A stretch of 64,000 bases of DNA, taken from assembly GCF_001644195.2 (NCBI RefSeq), contig NZ_LWBL02000040.1, positions 85,062 to 149,061 on the forward strand, given 5' to 3'. The position numbers and the translations under genes were made by a program. The notes under the pieces were generated by a model. The model was not told the DNA's origin. It ran no database searches and saw nothing but the letters and a program-made list of their open reading frames with translations. The stretch's first letter is position 1; each line of letters opens with the position of its first letter. Of the stretch, positions 58,006 to 64,000 are shown one piece after another. This stretch comes from Bacillus marinisedimentorum. GTDB taxonomy: Bacteria > Bacillota > Bacilli > Bacillales > Bacillaceae_O.

Positions 58006-58099
58006 CCATGAAGAAATAAGTATTCTTTTACCTTAACCAATGTAACTGAACGGAAAATGTTTTAAAATGGTACTAAACGCCGAAAAAGGAGGCACTTAA

Positions 58100-58333
58100 A
58101 TGGGAAAATGCAATATCGACCATTCAAAAGAGGACGTTGTGCAAAAGTATCAATCACAGGAGGAATTCCTGCCGGAAGATATGAAGCCGCTGTTCCAGTC
58201 ATATTTTGAAAAGAATCAATCACAGGAAAGCTTGAATGAGGTTTTTCATTTATTGAAGAAATATGACCTTGCGGATGAGCAGGAAAAAGCGGATCGGAAT
58301 GAGTCGTTATATTCTTATTTAAAACAAAGCTGA
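58100..58333 (+). CDS. Small uncharacterised acidic protein
   Basis: 77 aa, helical, with MGKCNIDHSKEDVVQKY at the start and FHLLKKYDLADEQEKADRNESL toward the end. No membrane segment. ATG with AAAAAGGAGG. Known as a conserved small Bacillaceae protein; function unknown. Monocistronic with its own terminator. Confidence 0.75.
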   Translation: MGKCNIDHSKEDVVQKYQSQEEFLPEDMKPLFQSYFEKNQSQESLNEVFHLLKKYDLADEQEKADRNESLYSYLKQS

Positions 58334-58338
58334 TAGAG

Positions 58339-58376
58339 AAGTGCGCCCTGAAGAGCCGGGGCGCACTTTGCTTTTT
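58339..58376 (+). terminator. Terminator of the 77-aa gene
   Basis: AAGTGCGCCC/GGGCGCACTT stem and T-run. Confidence 0.8.
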
Positions 58377-58438
58377 ATCCAGCAGTTGAAAGGGTATGGA
58401 TGATAGAGAGCGTATCATTTTGCCCGGGAGCTGGTTAC

Positions 58439-59182
58439 ATGCAGAAACTGATTAAAAAATCGATGATATATGAATTGTTTATGCTATTTCTTGCCTTCAT
58501 TTCGATTTCAATGATCTGGGTGGAGTCGAAAGCTGGTTTCTATATCGATTTAGTTGTATGGTTCATTTTCCTTGTTGATGTCATTTTACGGGTGATGGGA
58601 GCCAAAAATAAATGGGCGTACATCAAATCTAATCCGTTTGATATTATTGCGCTGCTTCCGTTTGATTCCATTTTCCGCCTGGCCAGATTTGCGAGGTTCT
58701 TCAGAATTGTCCGCATCCTGTCCATGTCTTCTTATTTACTGAGGCCGATTTCCGGCATTTTAAATACAAACGGTTTGCGGCGCGTTATTGTGGTTACGAT
58801 GGTGACGGTCTTTTTTTCATCCATTCCGTTCCGCTTCATCGAGCCGAAAATCGACAGTTTCGAAGAATCGTTATGGTTCTCCACTAAAGTGACATTGAAA
58901 GGAATCGGGGAATCGGGTACGCCTGAAACGCTTGTCGGCAGGCTGCTGGCATTAATGTTGATGTTTTTCGGGCTGGGCTTGACGGCCATGATCACCGGTT
59001 CCATCGCCACTTACTTCATTACGAGAAAAAAAGAGAAGAACCCTACGGTGGAATTCATCCAGAATCAATTGGACCGCTATAAAGATCTGGATGATGCCGA
59101 GCTTGATTCGCTCGCCCTTTTGATACGGGAATTGAAACAAACAAATCACGATGAAGGGAAAGACAGCTCATCTGCTACGTGA
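58439..59182 (+). CDS. Voltage-gated-channel-like membrane protein with atypical filter
   Basis: 247 aa. Six membrane segments arranged as S1-S6 of a K+ channel. The S4-like segment is FRLARFARFFRIVRILSMSSYLL, with positive residues every third position. The pore loop reads STKVTLKGIGESGTP, where a K+ channel has TVGYGD, so the selectivity filter is not canonical. After S6 (LMLMFFGLGLTAMITGSIATYFI) a cytoplasmic helix of about 45 aa follows. Ion selectivity cannot be predicted; it may be cation-permeable or non-conducting. Start ATG 58439 with GGGAG upstream. Confidence 0.82.
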   Translation: MQKLIKKSMIYELFMLFLAFISISMIWVESKAGFYIDLVVWFIFLVDVILRVMGAKNKWAYIKSNPFDIIALLPFDSIFRLARFARFFRIVRILSMSSYLLRPISGILNTNGLRRVIVVTMVTVFFSSIPFRFIEPKIDSFEESLWFSTKVTLKGIGESGTPETLVGRLLALMLMFFGLGLTAMITGSIATYFITRKKEKNPTVEFIQNQLDRYKDLDDAELDSLALLIRELKQTNHDEGKDSSSAT

Positions 59183-59189
59183 AGAGGGA

Positions 59190-59211
59190 TTGCCTGGCAA
59201 TTGCCAGGCAA
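59190..59211. repeat. Perfect 22-bp palindrome, copy 2
   Basis: Identical to 296-317; here 7 bp past the stop codon of the channel-like gene, so it may act in transcript ending. Confidence 0.7.
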
Positions 59212-59339
59212 TCCCTATGAAGCCCTTTTGTGAAGGGTTTTAATTTCTTGTTTTATAATTGTCCCGGTTTCTTCAAATTTAATTAACATTGGCGTGGTAC
59301 ACTGAATGTGCTGATCGATGATGAAGAGGTGAAGAGGCA

Positions 59340-59996
59340 GTGCAGCAGGTACTTGAAAAAACATTCAATGAATGGAAGAACTTTTTGATTATTTATAAAT
59401 TTGCGCTGGATGAGATTAATACAAGATTGAAAATCTTGAATGAAGAGTTTCAGTTTGTCCAGAAGCATAATCCGATTGAATATATCAAGTCACGGATTAA
59501 AACACCGGAAAGCATTGAGCAAAAGCTTATACGGAAAGGTCTCGCCATCACAAAAGGAAACGCGCGTGAACATATCCATGACATCGCCGGTGTCAGGGTA
59601 ATCTGTTCTTTCGCATCTGATATTTACAAAATATATCATGTAATCGGAAGCCAGGATGACCTTCATATTCTAGAGGTAAAGGATTATATCAAACACCCGA
59701 AGCCGAATGGCTATGAAAGCTTGCACTTGATTGTTGAAGTGCCTGTTTTTCTATCTGACCGGACTGAAAAAGTGAAAGTTGAAATCCAGATCCGCACAAT
59801 CGCGATGGATTTCTGGGCAAGTCTCGAGCATAAAATCTATTATAAATTTGATCAGGCTGTCCCGCATCATCTGACTGATGAACTGAAAGAGGCTGCGGAA
59901 ATGGTTCATTACCTTGATCAAAAAATGAAACGGATCAAGGATGAAATGGATGAATTTAAAAAGTGGGAAAGGTTCCAGCATGAAAACGATCAGTGA
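59340..59996 (+). CDS. sasA: Small alarmone synthetase (YwaC/SasA type)
   Basis: 218 aa, single RelA synthetase domain with no hydrolase or regulatory domain. Motifs: SRIKTPESIEQKLIRKG, HIHDIAGVRVICSF, HPKPNGYESLHLIVEVPV, VEIQIRTIAMDFWASLEHKIYYK. These match Bacillus subtilis YwaC (SasA) more closely than YjbM (SasB), in the HNPIE and WASLEHKIYYK contexts. It makes (p)ppGpp or pGpp from ATP and GDP/GTP. Start GTG 59340 after GAAGAGG. Typically induced by cell-envelope stress. Terminator at 60001-60037. Confidence 0.94.
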   Translation: MQQVLEKTFNEWKNFLIIYKFALDEINTRLKILNEEFQFVQKHNPIEYIKSRIKTPESIEQKLIRKGLAITKGNAREHIHDIAGVRVICSFASDIYKIYHVIGSQDDLHILEVKDYIKHPKPNGYESLHLIVEVPVFLSDRTEKVKVEIQIRTIAMDFWASLEHKIYYKFDQAVPHHLTDELKEAAEMVHYLDQKMKRIKDEMDEFKKWERFQHENDQ

Positions 59997-60000
59997 CAAA

Positions 60001-60037
60001 AATCCCTGTCGGCTTTTGGGCCGGCAGGGACTTTTTT
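60001..60037 (+). terminator. sasA terminator
   Basis: TCCCTGTCGGC/GCCGGCAGGGA stem and six T residues. Confidence 0.85.
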
Positions 60038-60042
60038 GTCTG

Positions 60043-60218
60043 TTAAGGAAATTATAAATTTTTTGCGTTGTGGATAAAAAGCGAGAAGGGCGTCATCCAG
60101 CTCCAGGCGCCAGCGGCTATCTGCATAAGCGGGGATCCCCTTCGGAAGGAAAGGTCACCTCCCTTTGGGAACCCCCGCTTATGCATACGCCGCTAAGCGG
60201 GCGCCTTGCGCATTTGTT
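60043..60218 (+). repeat. 176-bp structured repeat (family A), copy 3
   Basis: Starts GTTAAGGAAATTATAAATTTTTTGCGTTGTGG, 5 bp after the sasA terminator, and ends GCGCATTTGTTA. Same orientation and same position relative to a plus-strand terminator as copies 1 and 2. Confidence 0.8.
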
Positions 60219-60228
60219 AATGTTCCGA

Positions 60229-60975
60229 TTAAGGCTGCAAAATCAAAGCTTCAACACCGGGACTTCCGCCTGCGAAGCCGACTGCGGCGGCTGTATAAGC
60301 TTCATCTTTGCGCAGAGTGACATCAGGGATGGTTTTGACAACATTTTTTGTGCCGGCAATCCGGACTTCCAGATCTGCGGTTGTCGGCGGCAGTTCCAGA
60401 TAGTCTGATGTCTTGCCGAATGAAATGTTTCTGAACAGGACGTCGCCGCCTTTTACAGCTATATCGACAGCAGGTGCGTCCGGTGATAAGTGCCAGAACC
60501 TGACTTTGGTCATTCCTTCCTCGATGCGCTGGTTGTCGACAGCCGGAATCAGCCTGAGGTTAGACGCATCACCCGCCGCAGCAACGGTATACAGGGTGGC
60601 CGGCTGAAGTGTCACGTTTTGGGACAGGATCGGGCGGACTGTCTGGCCGGAACGGAAGATGTCGATGCGATAACGGCCAGGTGAAACGGTCATGTAGTCA
60701 CTAAAATCTTTGTAAGAGACGTTTTGAAGAATGCGGTTTCCGTTCGCATAAACATCGACAGCAGGCGCGTTAGGCGATGCGTGCAGCACACGAAACATAG
60801 CTGGTTCCTGCTGCCTTTGTCCGTGCATTCCGCCCATCAGCTGCTGTACGCATCTGAAATGCTTCTGGTAATAATGGATGTGCCTCGCAGGGTCAATGTA
60901 TTTGTAATAGTCCGCCATCATGTGATATTTAAGGCATTTCAGGACCATTTTGTCTTGCGGATTATTCGGATACAT
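60229..60975 (-). CDS. DUF4397-domain protein
   Basis: 248 aa. Two DUF4397 repeats: about 55-140 (RVLHASPNAPAVDVYANGNRILQNVSYKDFSDYMTVSPGRYRI) and about 155-245 (RFWHLSPDAPAVDIAVKGGDVLFRNISFGKTSDYLELPPTTADLEV). No signal peptide; an N-terminal Tyr/His/Met-rich tail (YYKYIDPARHIHYYQKHFR) precedes them. DUF4397 proteins are common in Bacillus, often spore-coat or surface associated; function unknown. ATG 60975 follows AAGGAG; the frame opens at 61137 but lacks a ribosome site there. Confidence 0.85.
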   Translation of the reverse strand: MYPNNPQDKMVLKCLKYHMMADYYKYIDPARHIHYYQKHFRCVQQLMGGMHGQRQQEPAMFRVLHASPNAPAVDVYANGNRILQNVSYKDFSDYMTVSPGRYRIDIFRSGQTVRPILSQNVTLQPATLYTVAAAGDASNLRLIPAVDNQRIEEGMTKVRFWHLSPDAPAVDIAVKGGDVLFRNISFGKTSDYLELPPTTADLEVRIAGTKNVVKTIPDVTLRKDEAYTAAAVGFAGGSPGVEALILQP

Positions 60976-61124
60976 AGTTTCACTCCTTAATATAAATGTC
61001 CGCTTTAGCCTATGCGGAAAATGCGGAAGTGGAAACTTGTCCTGCGTTGAAGAGCGAGGCAGGAGGAAAACGGAATGCCATTCTAGAAATGGAAGTAAAC
61101 GGAGAAGCGGGGGGATGGCATTAA

Positions 61125-62660
61125 ATGGGGGATTCATCGTATTACCTGAAAAATGACGCTCTGGGATTGGCCCATTTGCTGAAGACGAAACAGGTTAAAA
61201 GAGAAGAAGTGACCGAAGAGGCGATCAAAAGGATAGAAGCACTCAATCCCGAGTTAAATGCAGTTATACGGACAAGGTACGATGAAGTGAAGACTGCGGC
61301 CGAATCACCGGAAAATGAAGGGATGTTTGCCGGAGTCCCGATGCTGCTGAAGGATATCGCCCAGGAGCTCGAAGGCGAGCCGGCGACATCAGGTTCGAAA
61401 TCACTGCAGCAATACCGGGCCGGACAGGATTCCGCTTTTGTAAGCAAGCTTAAAAAAGCGGGCGTCACTTTTCTCGGACAGACAAACGTTCCTGAGTTTG
61501 CCCTGATGGGAATAACGGAGCCGAAGCAATACGGGCCCACAAGAAACCCCTGGAACACCGGGCATACCCCGGGCGGGTCAAGCGGCGGTTCAGCTGCAGC
61601 GGTGGCATCCGGGATGGTGCCGATTGCGGGGGCGAATGACGGCGGCGGTTCCATTCGCATACCAGCTGCATACACCGGGCTCTTCGGGCTGAAACCCACG
61701 CGGGGAAGGACGCCGGCAGGCCCGCGCTTCGGCAGGCACTGGCAGGGGGCTTCGGTAGACCACGTCCTCACCAGGACTGTGAGAGACAGTGCGGCCATGC
61801 TTGATGCCGTTAAAGGCGCTGCCAAAACCGATGCGTATCATGCTCTGCCCTTTGATGAATCTTATTTGCAATGTGCCCTGACCCCTCTTGATAAAAAGCT
61901 GAAAATCGCATTTTCCGTCGATTCACCGCTGGGTGCGGATGTCCACCCGGAGTGTAAACAGGCTGTGTTCAGAACTGCCGAATTGCTTGAAGAAATGGGC
62001 CATAATGTCGTTGAAAAGAAAGCGCCCGCGAACGGAAAAAAGATTGCCGCGAGTTATTTGACGATGTACTTTGGGGAAGTGGCAGCGTTGCTCCGATCCC
62101 TTGAAGCAGACCTTGGACGCAAGCCTTCCCGCACGGATGTCGAACCGGTGACATGGCTGCTGGGCTTAATCGGAAAGGCGACAAGTGCTGAAGAATTTGT
62201 GCTGAGCATGAGAGAGTGGGATATTGCCGCTTTCCAAATGGAAACGTTCCATGAAACGTACGACCTGTATATGACCCCTGCAACTGCTTATCCACCAGCG
62301 CGGATTGGCGAACTGGAGCCATCTTCGGTTGAAATGGCACTGGTGAGAGCTGCCGGAATGCTCAACGCAGGAAAACTGTTGAAAAAGACGGGTGTTGTCG
62401 AAGATATTGCCGAAAAGAATTTAATGAGAACCCCGTTCACCCAGCTTGCAAACCTGACCGGCCAGCCGGCAATGTCAGTGCCGCTCCATTTGACGGAAGC
62501 CGGGCTGCCGTCCGGTGTCCAGTTCATGGCAGCGAGGGGACGTGAGGATTTGCTCTTTCAGCTTGCAGGTGAGTTGGAAAAGACCTCGAACTGGGTAAGT
62601 GTCACGGAGGAACTTATTTTAAAAGCGGATGCAAAGCAGCACAGTTTGGCCCACATGTAA
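61125..62660 (+). CDS. Amidase (amidase signature family)
   Basis: 511 aa. Ser-cisSer-Lys triad: Lys in GVPMLLKDIAQELEG, SSGG in HTPGGSSGGSAAAVASGMVPIAGANDGGGSIRIPAAYTGLFGLKPTRGR with the nucleophile and bridging Ser. It is not GatA (no Asp-tRNA context, no gatC/B). Substrate may be a simple amide, or a 6-aminohexanoate dimer/peptide amide; it cannot be told apart. ATG 61125 follows GGGGGGATGG. Monocistronic; terminator at 62695. Confidence 0.9.
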   Translation: MGDSSYYLKNDALGLAHLLKTKQVKREEVTEEAIKRIEALNPELNAVIRTRYDEVKTAAESPENEGMFAGVPMLLKDIAQELEGEPATSGSKSLQQYRAGQDSAFVSKLKKAGVTFLGQTNVPEFALMGITEPKQYGPTRNPWNTGHTPGGSSGGSAAAVASGMVPIAGANDGGGSIRIPAAYTGLFGLKPTRGRTPAGPRFGRHWQGASVDHVLTRTVRDSAAMLDAVKGAAKTDAYHALPFDESYLQCALTPLDKKLKIAFSVDSPLGADVHPECKQAVFRTAELLEEMGHNVVEKKAPANGKKIAASYLTMYFGEVAALLRSLEADLGRKPSRTDVEPVTWLLGLIGKATSAEEFVLSMREWDIAAFQMETFHETYDLYMTPATAYPPARIGELEPSSVEMALVRAAGMLNAGKLLKKTGVVEDIAEKNLMRTPFTQLANLTGQPAMSVPLHLTEAGLPSGVQFMAARGREDLLFQLAGELEKTSNWVSVTEELILKADAKQHSLAHM

Positions 62661-62694
62661 AAAAGAAAATGGAATAAACAGTCATATCGGTATG

Positions 62695-62727
62695 AACGCT
62701 CAAGGGTCAGAATCTTTTGGGCGTTTT
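62695..62727 (+). terminator. Amidase gene terminator
   Basis: AACGCTCAA/TTGGGCGTT stem with 12-nt loop and T-rich tail. Confidence 0.65.
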
Positions 62728-62907
62728 ATTGGTTAATGGGCATTTATGTATGGAGGAATGCGGTATAGACCGTATGGTGAATAGGCATGATAAAAAGGAT
62801 GAAAATGATACCTATTATCAATTGGTGTATAATTTTATCAATTAGTTTGATGAATTTTAACTATATGTTATAATTAATTATAATTATTATAAAAAAGAGG
62901 GGTTAGC
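62728..62907 (+). promoter_or_regulatory. Promoter region of the CDF exporter gene
   Basis: AT-rich; TTATAATTAATTATAATTAT at 62867-62886 has a -10-like TATAAT and strong A/T dyad symmetry, a possible site for a metal-sensing ArsR (CzrA-like) repressor. Ribosome site GAGGGG. Only suggestive. Confidence 0.4.
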
Positions 62908-63834
62908 ATGGGCGATTATGATTTCCATCATTTGAATCACGTGAAAATCCAGCACAAATCGAAGAAAGCACTATGGATCACATTGCTATTGACGCTATTT
63001 TTTACGATTGTTGAAGTGATCGGCGGCTTGCTGGCGAACTCACTGGCTCTTTTGTCTGATTCTGCTCATATGGCTTCAGATGTCGCTGCTCTCGGATTGA
63101 GTATGACTGCCATCTATCTGGCAACGAAGAAGCCCAATAAGAAATTCACATTCGGCTATCTCCGCTTTGAAATTTTAGCTTCCTTTCTTAACGGGCTTGC
63201 TCTTGCCGTAATCGCATTTTTCATATTCATCGAAGCTGTCAAGCGGATGATCACACCGCAGGAAATTGAACTGGGGCTCATGCTGACGATCGCTGTTATC
63301 GGGTTGATTGTGAATATTGTTCTTACAATTGTGCTGTCGCGCAGTACGAAAGAGGAAGAGAATTTGAATATCAAAAGCGCACTCTGGCACTTTATCGGAG
63401 ACTTGCTTAACTCTGTCGGCGTCATCATATCGGCGGTCTTGATTTTTTTCACAGGCTTCACCATCTTCGACCCAATCATCAGTATGGTAATCGGAACTGT
63501 CATCCTGATTGGCGGTCTCAGAATTTTACGGGAGTCCTATTATATTTTGATGGAAGCGGTACCCGAAAAGTTCGATCTTGATGCGATCCGCGCGGACATT
63601 ATGGAAGTGGAAGGGGTCCGGGATGTCCATGAAATGCATCTCTGGACCGTCACATCCGATCACTACTCGTTCACAGCCCATGTCTTTTTGCGCGAGGAAA
63701 TCGAGCCGTTGACGGCGGTTTCGTCAATAAATAAGCTGTTAAAAGAAAAGTACAATCTTCACCATCCGACCATTCAAGTTGAGCATCCTGAAGTGAATGA
63801 TCATGGAAGTTATGGAGAAGGGTTTCAGTTTTAG
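62908..63834 (+). CDS. czcD: CDF-family zinc/cobalt exporter (CzcD-like)
   Basis: 308 aa. Six membrane helices with metal sites LSDSAHMASDVAAL (H-x3-D, TM2) and WHFIGDLLNSVGV (H-x3-D, TM5), and a cytoplasmic C-terminal domain with VHEMHLWTVTSDHYSFTAHV. The N-terminus has His pairs (DFHHLNHVKIQH). It exports Zn2+ or similar ions in exchange for protons. The H/D quartet favours Zn2+/Co2+ over Mn2+. Monocistronic. Confidence 0.95.
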   Translation: MGDYDFHHLNHVKIQHKSKKALWITLLLTLFFTIVEVIGGLLANSLALLSDSAHMASDVAALGLSMTAIYLATKKPNKKFTFGYLRFEILASFLNGLALAVIAFFIFIEAVKRMITPQEIELGLMLTIAVIGLIVNIVLTIVLSRSTKEEENLNIKSALWHFIGDLLNSVGVIISAVLIFFTGFTIFDPIISMVIGTVILIGGLRILRESYYILMEAVPEKFDLDAIRADIMEVEGVRDVHEMHLWTVTSDHYSFTAHVFLREEIEPLTAVSSINKLLKEKYNLHHPTIQVEHPEVNDHGSYGEGFQF

Positions 63835-64000
63835 TCCTTAGATGACCATGGACAGTTTCGAAATTATCGATTTGTCCTCTTTGCCACTCGGATACGGTGA
63901 AAAAGAACCATGCTTTAGAAGCATGGTTCTCAGGCTGTCGAGAAAGTCTCGGCAGCTTTTATTTATTTTTCAATCTTTAATAAATCACCGCGTTAATTTA
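63835..64000. other. Downstream region with terminator hairpins
   Basis: Two hairpins: GAACCATGCTT/AAGCATGGTTC at 63904-63930 and GCTGTCGAGA/TCTCGGCAGC at 63933-63957, the second followed by a TTTTATTTATTTTT tract. They end the CDF transcript. No gene start before base 64000. Confidence 0.6.

Overview
The window is a piece of a low-to-medium GC Firmicutes chromosome, almost certainly from a Bacillaceae member (Bacillus or one of its recent splits). The evidence is the AGGAGG-type ribosome sites, frequent GTG/TTG starts, strong intrinsic terminators, and Bacillus-type genes: a YwaC-type alarmone synthetase, a CYP152 P450, an M6 immune inhibitor A protease, a YsnF-like stress protein, a yybP-ykoY manganese riboswitch in front of a TerC gene, and a class D sortase with LPxTA substrates. 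No phage, plasmid or intact insertion sequence was seen. Intergenic space is rich in dispersed short repeats.

Layout. 0-6.7 kb: tail of a type I restriction specificity subunit, a small flavoprotein, ilvE, an unknown gene, and a TetR-controlled ABC exporter whose promoter and operator can be read. 6.9-12.1 kb: cold-shock protein, fructose-type PTS EIIABC, a TetR/MFS efflux pair with two operators, a DUF454 protein. 12.7-26.1 kb: a large LPNTA surface protein with a duplicated module, a beta-lactamase-fold hydrolase, a PLP aminotransferase, a frameshifted YsnF-like gene, a LysM-deacetylase, a flavin oxidase and an LTA-synthase-like sulfatase. 26.5-33.3 kb: a PhnD/C/E/E oxyanion ABC transporter with its LysR regulator, a CYP152 peroxygenase, a DUF421 protein.

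33.5-48.5 kb is the most interesting part. It is a catabolic-looking cluster of two permeases, two [2Fe-2S] ferredoxins, a creatininase-family hydrolase, a heme-oxygenase-like diiron oxygenase, an alpha-ketoglutarate-semialdehyde-type dehydrogenase, a GlcG/HbpS protein, paired half-size ChrA-like proteins, a FadR-type GntR regulator, an aspartate-dehydrogenase-like enzyme, a small Cys protein and a RidA protein. It is tied together by at least eight copies of a palindrome around GGTATACC in the promoter regions. A likely reading is import of an unknown nitrogenous compound, oxygenation by the diiron enzyme with ferredoxin electrons, and processing of aldehyde and imine products. The substrate cannot be read from the sequence. 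Most of the cluster is bracketed by two arrays of 52-bp tandem repeats that share a hairpin core but have different linkers.

48.9-64 kb: a small HTH protein, a 3D-domain cell-wall protein, an LPETA protein with its class D sortase, an MFS exporter, a bioB remnant, immune inhibitor A, a K+-channel-like protein with a non-canonical filter, sasA, a DUF4397 protein, an amidase and a CDF metal exporter. Tiny genes with their own ribosome sites occur at 33.5 kb (28 aa), 50.4 kb (53 aa) and 55.2 kb (49 aa).
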